Source: Leeuwenhoekiella nanhaiensis
Lineage (GTDB): Bacteria > Bacteroidota > Bacteroidia > Flavobacteriales > Flavobacteriaceae
Length of the DNA stretch: 64,000 bases
NCBI RefSeq assembly: GCF_002744755.1
Contig: NZ_KZ319289.1
Coordinates: forward strand, 248,001-312,000
Direction: 5' to 3'
The translations under genes were made by a program, and so were the position numbers. Under the pieces are notes generated by a model. That model did no database searches, had not been told where the DNA came from, and saw only the letters and a list, made by a program, of their open reading frames with translations. Shown here in pieces: positions 35,053 through 44,100 of this stretch (position 1 is the first letter of the stretch; each line of letters starts with the position of its first letter).

Positions 35053-36129
35053 TTAAAATTCAAGAGGGCTGTTGTAATGCCCGTCCAGCTTGCGGGCCTC
35101 CTGTTGCGTTAAGGAAATTACCGCGCCGTGTTTGGGAGAAGTGAAATTAGTGGTCTTCATCACCCCTTCATTAAAATGCCCCAGGTTTTTAAAGGTCTTA
35201 AAATCGGTAGTTTCCAGAAACCCGAAATTGTGCGGATTGATACTGAAAATATCGTACATCAAAACCCATTTGTCTTCGCCGTTGCGTTTCCAGATATTGG
35301 GAGCTTCACAGGAGCCGGGTTCCTGATCTATCCATTGTGGGTCGTAGGTATAGCCACCGTTAATGCGGTCTGAGAAAGCCAGTTTGATTCCGCCGGGATT
35401 TTCCTGAGCCACATAGGTCATCACATAGCGGCCGTCTGCCAGTGGAGTAATGTCTGCATCCAAAACCTGCACTTGATGATTGGGATAGTCAAAGAGGAGT
35501 TGAGGTTTGGTAATTATTTCCGTAAAATCTGCATTGGTGTAGGCGTAATACATTTTGGTGAGTCCGTGTCCCAGCCGCATCGTAAAGTACACCATCATCT
35601 TGTCTTCTTTAGGATCGTAAATACTCTGTGGTGCCCAGGCACAACCTATGTTTTTCAGTTCGGGGAAATGCTCGTCAAATAGAAAATTGCTGTGCGTCCA
35701 GTTGATGAGGTCATACGATTTCATCAGGACAAAGCCCCGGTTGTTGCCCCAGTCGTAATCTTCCTGAGGACGTTCCCACTGCGTATCGCGGTAACCTTTT
35801 TCTCTGGCGAAAATATGCAGATCTGTCATCACCACATAAAAAGCACCGTCAGGACCGCGGGTGATATGCGGGTCGCGAATGCCCTTCTGACTGGCGATGG
35901 TGTCACCGGCAACTACGGGTTTACTGTCATTGACGTCAGTAAAGGTGTACCCGTCTGTACTTAGGGCCAGATGCAGACTGTGGTCGTCATCTTTAAAATA
36001 GGTCATCAGGTAAGCATCTTTGGCCGATTCTTGGAGTTGGGCTTCGGTCTTTTTTGAACCACAGGCATTTGCTACCAGCAAGATCACGATGCAAAAACTA
36101 AGCATGCAAAAGGAACAGGAACGGGTCAT
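35053..36129 (-). CDS. GH43-like glycoside hydrolase lipoprotein
   Basis: A lipoprotein signal with LVANAC near residue 23 and a single five-bladed propeller. The acidic residues of GH43 are recognisable in GIRDPHITRG (base), VLDADITPL (modulator) and GSCEAPNIWKRNG (acid). It is closely related to the first module of the downstream enzyme (shared LINWxxS, WAPQxxYD, YFTxR and LTxxEAxxL motifs), so the pair probably arose by duplication and then fusion. Lipid anchoring would keep it on the cell surface. No SusCD pair adjoins these two genes. Confidence 0.83.
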   Translation of the reverse strand: MTRSCSFCMLSFCIVILLVANACGSKKTEAQLQESAKDAYLMTYFKDDDHSLHLALSTDGYTFTDVNDSKPVVAGDTIASQKGIRDPHITRGPDGAFYVVMTDLHIFAREKGYRDTQWERPQEDYDWGNNRGFVLMKSYDLINWTHSNFLFDEHFPELKNIGCAWAPQSIYDPKEDKMMVYFTMRLGHGLTKMYYAYTNADFTEIITKPQLLFDYPNHQVQVLDADITPLADGRYVMTYVAQENPGGIKLAFSDRINGGYTYDPQWIDQEPGSCEAPNIWKRNGEDKWVLMYDIFSINPHNFGFLETTDFKTFKNLGHFNEGVMKTTNFTSPKHGAVISLTQQEARKLDGHYNSPLEF

Positions 36130-36160
36130 TCGGTCTTCATTAACGAGTTAAAGCCTTAAA

Positions 36161-36197
36161 TATACTATTAATTGTATAAATAACATTTATTAGTATA
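36161..36197. promoter_or_regulatory. AT-rich inverted repeat between divergent operons
   Basis: TATACTA (36161-36167) and TAGTATA (36191-36197) form a spaced palindrome between the GH43 operon and the copper-type cluster. It could be an operator for either; the evidence is only its symmetry and place. Confidence 0.3.
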
Positions 36198-36281
36198 ATC
36201 TGAGTATCAAAGGTCTTTTTGATTGATTTATCTGGTTCTTTCCAGATATTCTTAATTTTTATTTAAGTGGAAATAAATCTC

Positions 36282-36310
36282 TTTGGAATTTTGCTTTTGT
36301 CCTATTTTTG
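36282..36310 (+). promoter_or_regulatory. promoter of the MbnP/MbnH-type cluster
   Basis: TTTG (36282-36285), a 17-base spacer and TATTTTTG (36303-36310) fit the Bacteroidota consensus. The box ends only four bases before the proposed GTG start, so the message may be nearly leaderless. Confidence 0.55.
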
Positions 36311-36314
36311 CACC

Positions 36315-36680
36315 GTGAAAAATCTGATCGTTGTATTTGCATTGCTTTTATTCCTGAGACCGGGTTTCCCGTATCTGGAATATGCTTTGGATTACGAATA
36401 CATCAGCACGGTGCTTTGCGAAAACAAAGACAAGCCTAAATTGGAATGCAACGGTAAATGCTATCTTATGAAAGCCCTTGCCGAAGCTTCTGAAAAAGAA
36501 AACTCCCAGAAAAAGAAAAGCAGTACTTCAACTATTGAATTGCTTCCTTTGGTAAATTGGACTACCGAGCAATCTTTAATTATCGGTTTTGAAGAAACTA
36601 CGATAAAGACGTACCCCATATTTAGTATATCCGGCGGACGCCAACACTTGCAAAGCCTTTTCCGCCCGCCCATTATTTAG
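36315..36680 (+). CDS. small cysteine-motif membrane-anchored protein 1
   Basis: About 121 residues. An N-terminal hydrophobic stretch (NLIVVFALLLFLRPGFPYLEY) is followed by YEYISTVLCENKDKPKLECN and GKCYLMKALAE, a lysine-rich linker and a C-terminal FRPPII. The three-cysteine motif LC-x9-C-x3-C is shared with the second copy at 37160. GTG 36315 is preferred over an earlier GTG at 36267 because it aligns with the start of the paralogue and lies just after the promoter box. The function is unknown; the setting beside MbnP/MbnH suggests metal handling. Confidence 0.65.
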   Translation: MKNLIVVFALLLFLRPGFPYLEYALDYEYISTVLCENKDKPKLECNGKCYLMKALAEASEKENSQKKKSSTSTIELLPLVNWTTEQSLIIGFEETTIKTYPIFSISGGRQHLQSLFRPPII

Positions 36681-36721
36681 TTTAACCGACATACTTTTCG
36701 TTTAAATTAAATACCATTACC

Positions 36722-37153
36722 ATGAAAATTCTAAAATACGTTCTCGTGTTTGGGATGGTCTTGAGTACGCTTTTGGCGTGTGATAATCAGTCTGAACAGC
36801 GGGATCAATACAATGCGCTGTTTGCCGAAGTGATCGCTATTCACGACGAACTCATGCCGCAAATGACAACCATTTCTAACATTCAATCCCAATTAAAAGC
36901 CACAGATTCAGTCGCTTTATCGGTTCCTAAGCAAGAATTGCTGGAGCAGGCCAATACAGCCGATAGTGTGATGATGACCTGGATGCACAGTTTTACCGAT
37001 ACCTATGTAAAAAACCGGGTGCCGGTGGCAGAGATGAGCCCGGAGCAATTGAAAGCCGCTGTTAACGGCCTGCAGGAAGAGCTTCAGGAGATCAAAGAAC
37101 TCCGCGATCTTACTCAAAACTGCATAGCAAAATCCAAAGAACTTCTGAAGTAG
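36722..37153 (+). CDS. helical lipoprotein of the MbnP/MbnH-type cluster
   Basis: A lipoprotein signal with TLLAC near residue 20 leads into a mostly alpha-helical, charged domain of about 120 residues rich in methionine (HDELMPQMTTI, SVMMTWMHSF, VAEMSP). A coiled-coil-like C-terminus (LQEELQEIKELRDLTQNC) follows. I do not know a named family. The methionine and histidine content and the neighbours (paralogous cysteine proteins on both sides, then MbnP) make copper binding possible but unproven. It ends six bases before the second cysteine protein gene. Confidence 0.7.
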   Translation: MKILKYVLVFGMVLSTLLACDNQSEQRDQYNALFAEVIAIHDELMPQMTTISNIQSQLKATDSVALSVPKQELLEQANTADSVMMTWMHSFTDTYVKNRVPVAEMSPEQLKAAVNGLQEELQEIKELRDLTQNCIAKSKELLK

Positions 37154-37159
37154 AACCCG

Positions 37160-37537
37160 ATGCTGCGCCTGTTAAGCACCTTATTTGCGCTATTTGTATT
37201 CATACGGCCCATATTGCCGGTGCTTGACTATGCCTTTAACTATGATTATATCGTAGAGGAGTTGTGCGTCAATCGCGACCGGCCGGAGCTGGAGTGCAAT
37301 GGACGCTGTTATTTGATGCAGGCCCTGGCGGAAGAAGCTTCGCGTAAAAAAGATGCCGCTCAACAAAGTCTAAAGAGCAGTCTGCACCTGGGTTTCACTT
37401 TTTTTGCAGAACCCAAAACCAACTATGATTTAGGTCAAAAGCCCGTTCCTACTATTAAGAAACGCTTTTTCAAGTATCTGGTTTTTGCTCCCACAGGCTA
37501 TAATGCCGAAGTCTTTCGCCCACCCATTTGTGTATAG
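37160..37537 (+). CDS. small cysteine-motif membrane-anchored protein 2
   Basis: Paralogue of the protein at 36315. It shares the hydrophobic start (FALFVFIRPILPVLDY), the motif ELCVNRDRPELECNGRCYLM and the C-terminal FRPPI. The LC-x9-C-x3-C pattern with NG before RC is strictly kept in both, while the middle differs. The 125 residues would be anchored by the N-terminal segment with the cysteines outside the membrane. The pair brackets a lipoprotein gene, so a local duplication is likely. Function unknown. Confidence 0.7.
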   Translation: MLRLLSTLFALFVFIRPILPVLDYAFNYDYIVEELCVNRDRPELECNGRCYLMQALAEEASRKKDAAQQSLKSSLHLGFTFFAEPKTNYDLGQKPVPTIKKRFFKYLVFAPTGYNAEVFRPPICV

Positions 37538-37647
37538 TTTTTAATAGCAACATCGGAAACCGCTCCTTGGCGGACCGTGTTTTAAGGTCTGGGGACAAGC
37601 GCCCCAAGGTCTTCTAATGTCTAATATTTTATATAAAAACTATACTG

Positions 37648-38454
37648 ATGAATTTTTTTAAAAAATTAAATTATTTAATACTTACAACAAGCATTATCCT
37701 GGCTTCCTGCTCATCTGATGATGATGCAATCCAAAACCTAAGCGGGGAAAACAATCTGACCATAGAATTTGACAACAGCTTCAATGGGGATGACCTGCTT
37801 TTAGGAACTTCAACCTATGTAAACGGCAATAACGAGACGCTTACCATTAACCGGTTTAACTACATCGTAAGCAATTTTGTACTCATCGATGCCGAAGGAA
37901 ATGAATATACGTATCCTAAAGATGCTGGTTATTTCGTAATCTCTGAAGAGGAGGAAATGACTGAAGTTATGCTTCAAAACATTACTGCAGGAGAATATGT
38001 GTCGGTTCGTTTTGGCGTGGGCGTAGATCGGGAAAAGTACCTTCAGGGAGCTGCGGGTCAGGGCGATTTTCTGCAGGTTGCAGAAGAAACCAATATGATG
38101 TGGTCCTGGCAGGCCGGTTACAAGTTCCTGAATTTTGAAGGCAGCTTCACTTCACCAACAGTTAGCACGGCTACCGACTTTAAAATACATATGGGAAGTC
38201 ACGGCAGCAGTCTGGATAATTATAAGGAAGTAACTGTGAATTTTCCCACAGCAGCGCTGGTGAGTGATGCTTTGAGTCCGGTGGTACATTTTGAGGTAGA
38301 TGCCAATAAAATACTGGACGGAAACACCAAGATTCTCCTTTCCGAAAAAGCGGTGGTGATGGTGGACGAAGTTAAAAGCCCACAGATTGCGGTTAATACT
38401 ACCGGTATGTTTCGGGTAGATCACGTGCATAACGGCGAGAACATAGATCATTAA
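37648..38454 (+). CDS. MbnP-family copper-type lipoprotein
   Basis: A lipoprotein signal with LASC near residue 21 and a beta-rich domain with the MbnP hallmarks: the strand LTINRFNYIVSNFVLID, the motif MMWSWQAGYKFLNFEG, and histidines in KIHMGSHGSS and the C-terminal DHVHNG. In characterised MbnP/MbnH pairs the diheme partner oxidises a conserved tryptophan of MbnP to kynurenine, which helps bind copper. A tryptophan of the MWSW motif is the likely counterpart here. The partner gene follows directly. A possible structured leader of 110 bases precedes the gene. Confidence 0.82.
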   Translation: MNFFKKLNYLILTTSIILASCSSDDDAIQNLSGENNLTIEFDNSFNGDDLLLGTSTYVNGNNETLTINRFNYIVSNFVLIDAEGNEYTYPKDAGYFVISEEEEMTEVMLQNITAGEYVSVRFGVGVDREKYLQGAAGQGDFLQVAEETNMMWSWQAGYKFLNFEGSFTSPTVSTATDFKIHMGSHGSSLDNYKEVTVNFPTAALVSDALSPVVHFEVDANKILDGNTKILLSEKAVVMVDEVKSPQIAVNTTGMFRVDHVHNGENIDH

Positions 38455-38463
38455 GATGTGAGT

Positions 38464-38497
38464 CAGGTGCGGGTAATCTACCCGTGCCTGCTTTTTT
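38464..38497 (+). terminator. terminator/attenuator abutting the mbnH-type start
   Basis: CAGGTGCGGGTA and TACCCGTGCCTG form a 12-bp stem with two G-U pairs and a three-base loop, followed by CTTTTTT. It ends three bases before the ATG of the next gene, so read-through and ribosome loading there must compete. Confidence 0.7.
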
Positions 38498-38500
38498 ACT

Positions 38501-39556
38501 ATGAAAAGAGCGATTATAAAAAGCTTAAGCATGGTGCTGGTAGTGGTAATTGCGATGGCTTGCAGCAACGATGAGGAAGATTACGTGCGCCTTGATGAAA
38601 ATCTCGACGTACGGGTACCGGTAAATTTCCCGGAAATGACTTATGATTTGTCGAAAAATCCGGTGACCCAAAATGGGTTTGAACTGGGAAAGAAGCTGTT
38701 TTACGATGGGAAGCTTTCGGCAAACGGGTTTATCTCTTGCGGATTTTGCCATGAGCAGCGTTTTGCATTTACCCACCACGGGCATCAGTTTAGCCATGGT
38801 ATTGACGATCTGGAAGGCACACGCAATGCGCCTGCTATTCAAAATATGGCTTTTCAGACCGAATTTGCCTGGGACGGTGCGACTTCACATCTCGACTTGT
38901 TTCCCATCATTCCCATTACTAATGAAGTGGAAATGGGAGAAACCATGACCGGGGTGTTGGGAAAATTGCAGGCAGACAGTGAATATCAGCGGCTGTTTGC
39001 TTCCGCATTTGATAATGCTGAAGTGAACAACGAAAACTTCTTAAAAGCACTTTCGCAGTTTATGGTGATGATGATTTCGGCCAATTCCAAATATGACAAA
39101 TACGTCCGCAACGAACCCGGTGGAGATTTTTCAGAACAGGAAAAGACCGGACTGGCCCTTTTTGAGTCTAAATGTGCCACTTGTCATCAAACCGATTTGT
39201 TTACCGATCATTCCTTTAGAAATAATGGTTTGCCACCCTATCCGGGCATCGATGATTTGGGTCGGGCAGAAGTGAGCGGTAGTGCCGCAGATAACTACAA
39301 ATTTAAAGTGCCTAGCCTGCGCAATGTGGCGGTTACTGCTCCTTATATGCACGACGGGCGTTTTGGCAGTTTACAGTCGGTACTCAACTTTTACAACTCC
39401 GGAGTACAGGACTCGCAAACACTCGATCCCATTTTAAAACAAAATAACAGGTTGGGGATTGCTCTTAGTGCAGCCGAGCAGGAAGCCTTGATCGCCTTTT
39501 TAAACACCCTGACTGACGAAGAATATCTAAACGATAAGCGCTTCGCGGAATATTAA
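38501..39556 (+). CDS. MbnH/MauG-like diheme cytochrome c peroxidase family protein
   Basis: A probable lipoprotein (VVIAMACS near residue 21) with two c-type haem sites: Cys80-x2-Cys83-His84 (CGFCHEQ) and Cys225-x2-Cys228-His229 (CATCHQT). Motifs GTRNAPAIQNMAF, WDGATSHLD and VPSLRNVAVTAPYMHDGRFG are typical of the CcpA/MauG superfamily. Next to an MbnP-type gene, the likely job is MbnH-like oxidation of that partner rather than peroxide removal. The 351-residue length fits. A terminator-like hairpin ends just before its start codon. Confidence 0.88.
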   Translation: MKRAIIKSLSMVLVVVIAMACSNDEEDYVRLDENLDVRVPVNFPEMTYDLSKNPVTQNGFELGKKLFYDGKLSANGFISCGFCHEQRFAFTHHGHQFSHGIDDLEGTRNAPAIQNMAFQTEFAWDGATSHLDLFPIIPITNEVEMGETMTGVLGKLQADSEYQRLFASAFDNAEVNNENFLKALSQFMVMMISANSKYDKYVRNEPGGDFSEQEKTGLALFESKCATCHQTDLFTDHSFRNNGLPPYPGIDDLGRAEVSGSAADNYKFKVPSLRNVAVTAPYMHDGRFGSLQSVLNFYNSGVQDSQTLDPILKQNNRLGIALSAAEQEALIAFLNTLTDEEYLNDKRFAEY

Positions 39557-39566
39557 AACAAAACAG

Positions 39567-40553
39567 ATGAAAAATTATAGTTTTTTAATCCTGGTTCTGA
39601 CTATGGGTTTTTATGCCCTGGCGGAAACCGGAAAAATGAATCCCAGAGATCCTGAAATCAATCCGTTTTATAAATACGATTATGAAGATTGCGATTTTTG
39701 CGGTTGCGGAAGCACCGGCGGCGGAATGGGTTACGGTACCGTGGGGAATGAGAATTTTATAGGGCTGCGCTATATCTACCAGAGCTACCGTTCGCGGGAC
39801 GGGATTTTCAACAATTCGCCCTGGGTTGAAGAACATTTCAATACACTACAACTCTGGACAAAACTCCCAATTACTGAAAAGTTGAGCCTCACGGCTCTGG
39901 CACCCTATCAGTTTCACAATCGGGAATTTAATGACGGGCGTACTCAGGACATTTCAGGTCTGGGAGATGTGAGTCTGCTTGCATTTTACACGCTCGTAAA
40001 ACCGAAGATGGACGGAATGTATGCCAATCAACAAACCAAATACAAACACAGTCTGGAAGTGGGTGCCGGTATTAAGCTGCCGGTGGGCGCTTACGACCGT
40101 GCCAATAATGAAGGCAGCGTGAACCCCAGTTTCCAGTTGGGAACCGGCAGCTGGGACTATATAGGCGCAGTTAATTACTCCATAGGTTATAAAAACTGGG
40201 GTCTGGGAGTTATGAGTACCTATACCTTGAAGACTGAAAACAAAAAAGAGTACCATTTTGGGGATCAGTTTACCTATGGCCTTAATTTGTCTAAAGTCTA
40301 TAATACCCTGAAGGTAGATCGAATCATTCCCTTTGTGGGGCTCTCCGGCGAAGTGTATCAGGAAAATGAAAGCTTTGGTCTTCCTGTAGCCGATACTGCG
40401 GGCTCGGTGCTTTTTGGGCGTCTGGGCACTGAGATCAGCATCAAAAAGATAAGCGCAGGAGTAAATTTGATGCTTCCGGTAACGCAGAATTTGAATGACG
40501 GCGGGGTAGAGGCGCGATTCCGTTTGGGTCTGCATTTGAATTATACGCTCTAG
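39567..40553 (+). CDS. outer-membrane barrel protein of the MbnP/MbnH-type cluster
   Basis: A signal peptide (to about residue 20) and a beta-barrel-like domain ending in an aromatic-free LHLNYTL. Near the mature N-terminus the cysteine cluster YEDCDFCGCGSTGGGMGYG (residues about 33-51) stands out and could bind copper at the surface. Strands such as LSLTALAPYQFHNREF, HSLEVGAGIKLPVGAY and GVNLMLPVTQNL alternate in amphipathic fashion. It is the last gene of the cluster, 10 bases after the diheme protein gene, and may move or display the metal at the outer membrane. Confidence 0.7.
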   Translation: MKNYSFLILVLTMGFYALAETGKMNPRDPEINPFYKYDYEDCDFCGCGSTGGGMGYGTVGNENFIGLRYIYQSYRSRDGIFNNSPWVEEHFNTLQLWTKLPITEKLSLTALAPYQFHNREFNDGRTQDISGLGDVSLLAFYTLVKPKMDGMYANQQTKYKHSLEVGAGIKLPVGAYDRANNEGSVNPSFQLGTGSWDYIGAVNYSIGYKNWGLGVMSTYTLKTENKKEYHFGDQFTYGLNLSKVYNTLKVDRIIPFVGLSGEVYQENESFGLPVADTAGSVLFGRLGTEISIKKISAGVNLMLPVTQNLNDGGVEARFRLGLHLNYTL

Positions 40554-41150
40554 TTTTTTTTAATATTTTTAAATACCTCATAAGCCTCTTTTCAATCTGA
40601 AGGGAGGCTTTACTTCAATACAGGTTATCTATTACTTTGAAAATGTGACACACTTCGTTGGTTCTTCAGGCCAAACTCTTAAAATTATTTCCTACGAAAT
40701 CGATTTCTTATAGATTGAAATTCAGTCTTTTGCGATTTATTTAAACTTAAAACATACACGTATTTGACTTCGCTTTTTTAAGAAATTGTTACCAAAAGCC
40801 ATTGGCCTGTCTCAAACAAGTTTTGTTAACATCAAATTTAAAATGCGTAAACAGACTTCAAAGTCTTTCTTCCGGGCTTTTAAACACTTGAATTTAAATA
40901 GTATGTATGTCCTACATATCAGAATTAAATGCTGTCATTCCTTCATCATAAAAGGTTTTAGCAGCCTTATAAGTTTAACGCAGCGGTAACCTTCACGTAA
41001 ATTCCTTCTGAAAGGATTGTGATTATTTAGCGGTCTGAAAGACGTGGTTTAATCAAAAAATAAGTAATACAAATCCACAAAAAAAAAGCGCAGCTGCTAC
41101 CAACAACTGCGCACTCAATTATTAAGCATTGTCCAATCAATAACTTAAAC
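40554..41150. other. intergenic region and SusC leader
   Basis: A hairpin AAGCCTC/GAGGCTT (40582-40610) probably ends the upstream operon. The middle is AT-rich without a gene. The perfect-ended hairpin GCGCAG/CTGCGC at 41088-41112 lies in the presumed susC leader, 38 bases before the ATG, preceded by a run of nine A. Confidence 0.55.
40582..40610 (+). terminator. probable terminator after the barrel-protein gene
   Basis: AAGCCTC pairs with GAGGCTT, with TTCA/TGAA extending the stem inside. The T run after it is weak, which lowers confidence. Confidence 0.45.
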
Positions 41151-44100
41151 ATGAATTTTAAAATTAAGACTATTCGGTCTAAAAGTATGGGTGTTTTCGC
41201 TTCATGTATACTTTTATCCCCTACAATCGAAGCGAAATCCACATTTAGTGCCGCGCTGACCAACGACTTCCGAGTTGTTGCGTTTACTCAACAATCTATC
41301 TCCGGTACGGTGACAGACAACAATGGCGTACTGCTGCCCGGCGCTACCGTAAAAGTACAGGGCACGACGCGTGGGGTGACCACAGATTTTGACGGAAATT
41401 TTACCATTGATGCCGAAGCAGACGAGGTTTTGGAAATTTCTTATGTAGGTTTTCAAACCCAGACGCTAACGGTGGGAGCACAAACCCAATACAACATTCA
41501 GTTAGCAGCAGACACCTCAGAACTTGATGAGGTGGTGATCATTGGTTACGGGACTCAAAAACGATCTGACCTTACCGGTGCGGTAAGTTCGGTGACTTCA
41601 GAAGAGTTTAACCAGGGTGTGGTTTCTAACCCCGGTAACCTGTTACAGGGTAAAGTGGCTGGTCTTAATGTGACTAACGCCAGTGGTGAGCCCGGTGCCG
41701 GTCAGGATATTGTGATCAGAGGGGTGGGAACCCTGCGTTCCGGTACTTCGCCGCTTTATGTGATAGACGGTTTTGTACTGGATAACTCTTCAAACGGAGT
41801 GCCTACAAACCCGCTCAACTTCATCAACTCTCAGGATATCGAATCGATAAACGTGCTTAAAGATGCTTCGGCTTCTGCAATTTACGGTTCGCGTGCTGCA
41901 AACGGGGTGGTGGTCATCACCACTAAGAAAGGTAAGGAAGGCCGTACCCAGATGAATTTTTCGGCCAGTACGGCAATCGCTACTTTAGCCAATAAAATCG
42001 ATGTGTTTTCGGCAGACGAGTTTAGACGCGTGGTACAGGAAATTGACGGCAGTCTTAACGATAACGGGGCAGATACTGACTGGCAGGATGAGCTTACCCG
42101 CACCGCGATCACTAACGACATCAACTTCTCGATGAGCGGCGGTACCGCAAAAACTTCGTATTTCACCTCTTTAGGGGTAAACGATCAGGAAGGTATTTTA
42201 AACAACAGCGGCTTAAAGCGTTATTCTGCACGGGCCAATGTTTCTCAAAAAGGCCTTAACGACCGTCTTAAGGTAGACATCAATCTAAGCGCTACCCGTA
42301 CCGAGTATGACCGTCCCAACATAGGCAACGCGGTAAGCAATATGCTCAGCCTGAATCCAACCACACCGGCCTATACAGACGGAGAGCCTACGGTTTTTGG
42401 TACGGGATTGAATCCGCTTACTTTTGAGCGCATCTATGGAGATTTCGCCACAAATAACCGGATGATAGCAAACATTTCACCTTCCCTTGAGATCCTTGAA
42501 GGGCTTACCTACAAACTCAATCTGGGTGTTGATTACTCCAAGACTGATCGCGATGTACAGTACATTCCGTATGCCGAAGATCCTGATTTCCGTTTGGGGT
42601 CGGTCAATTCGACCTTTACCGTAAACGAAAACCAACTGGTTGAAAACACCTTAAATTACACTAAGGAGTTTGGAGATCACGGCCTGAGTCTTCTTGCCGG
42701 TCATTCCTATCAAAAATTCTTTATCCACGCCAAGGGGTATTATATTGAAGATTTCCCGGATAACGGCATTGAGCCCCGCTATCAGTTGGGCGGGGGTAAA
42801 GGCGAGCAAAGCCAGTATTCTAACGCGACCAAAAACGAACTGCAATCCTTCTTCGGAAGAATCAACTACGATTTTGCAGACAAGTATTTAATTACTGCCA
42901 CCCTGCGTTCAGACGGTTCTACCAAGTTTGGAGACAACAACCGTTATGCGACTTTCCCTTCTGTGGCTTTGGGATGGAATATCTTCAAAGAAGAGTTTAT
43001 GGCAGACAGCGGTTTCAACAACCTGAAGCTTCGTGCCAGCTGGGGTAAATCGGGTAATCAGGAAATCCCGTCGAAACAAACCCGTTTGAGTTATGGTGAA
43101 AGTTTTGCAGATGATGATATCTATCCGCTTAACGATGGCGTGGTCAACCGCGACGACTACAATTACGGTCTTGTTTTTGCCCGTACCGCAAACCCCGATC
43201 TGCGCTGGGAAGAAACCGCACAGACCAATATCGGTTTAGACTTCGGCTTTCTAGACTATGCCCTTACGGGATCGGTAGATTATTTCGCTAAAGAAACTAC
43301 CGATGTATTGCTGTATTTCTCTACTCAGGATCCTGTTGACGAAGTAGGCTTCAAGTGGCAAAACATCCCCGGGATGAAAATCAAAAACAGCGGTATCGAA
43401 GTGGCTTTAGATTACCAGAGTGACCGCAGCCGGGACTTTTCGTTCAATATTGGCGGAAATTTCTCCTACATCAAAAACAAGATCGAAGATTCGCCTTTTA
43501 CCATCGTGACTACCGGTACTGCAAGCGGTTCGGGGCAAACGGGGGCTACCATTAACGGGTACATCAACGGCGAGCCTATTGGTAATTTCTATATGCGCGA
43601 GTTTCTGGGTATTGACGAAGATGGCTTCAATATTTTTAGAGATGTTAATGGTGACGGCCAGATTGATGACAGCGACCGCGTCTCTGCCGGAAGCTCTATC
43701 CCGGACCTGATCTATGCGTTTTACTTCAAATTCAACTACAAAAATTTTGATTTGGCACTCAACTTCAACGGGGTGAGCGGGAATGAAGTGTACAACCATA
43801 CCCGTATGAACCTGTTCAATAAAACCCAAATTTCAAATTCGCTGAACACGACAGATCAGGCTATAGAATTCCCTAACGAAGACCCGAATAATTCAAACAC
43901 CGTGTCTACCCGCTATCTGGAAGACGGCAGTTTCTTAAGACTGAACAACGCCACCCTGGCTTACAATCTGCAACCGGAAGCTTTAGGACTCGAAAACTGG
44001 TTTCAAAACCTGCGCCTTTCGGTCACCGGGCAAAATCTGTTTGTGCTTACAGACTACACCGGCTTTGACCCCGAGATCAACACCGGTTCGTCTTCTGATG

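Noticed and set aside
38501-39556. Classical cytochrome c peroxidase for hydrogen peroxide removal
   Set aside because: The two haem sites fit both groups, but the adjacent MbnP-type gene points to the MbnH branch; not settled without phylogeny.
40932-40953. Pho-box-like sequence (CTGTCAT) before the SusCD/phosphatase locus
   Set aside because: Only one half-site is good; the second (TCATCAT) matches 4 of 7 bases, and it lies more than 200 bases from the start codon.
40786-40989. 67-residue open frame before susC
   Set aside because: It has a basic, unpatterned sequence, no ribosome site and no domain, and lies in AT-rich leader DNA.
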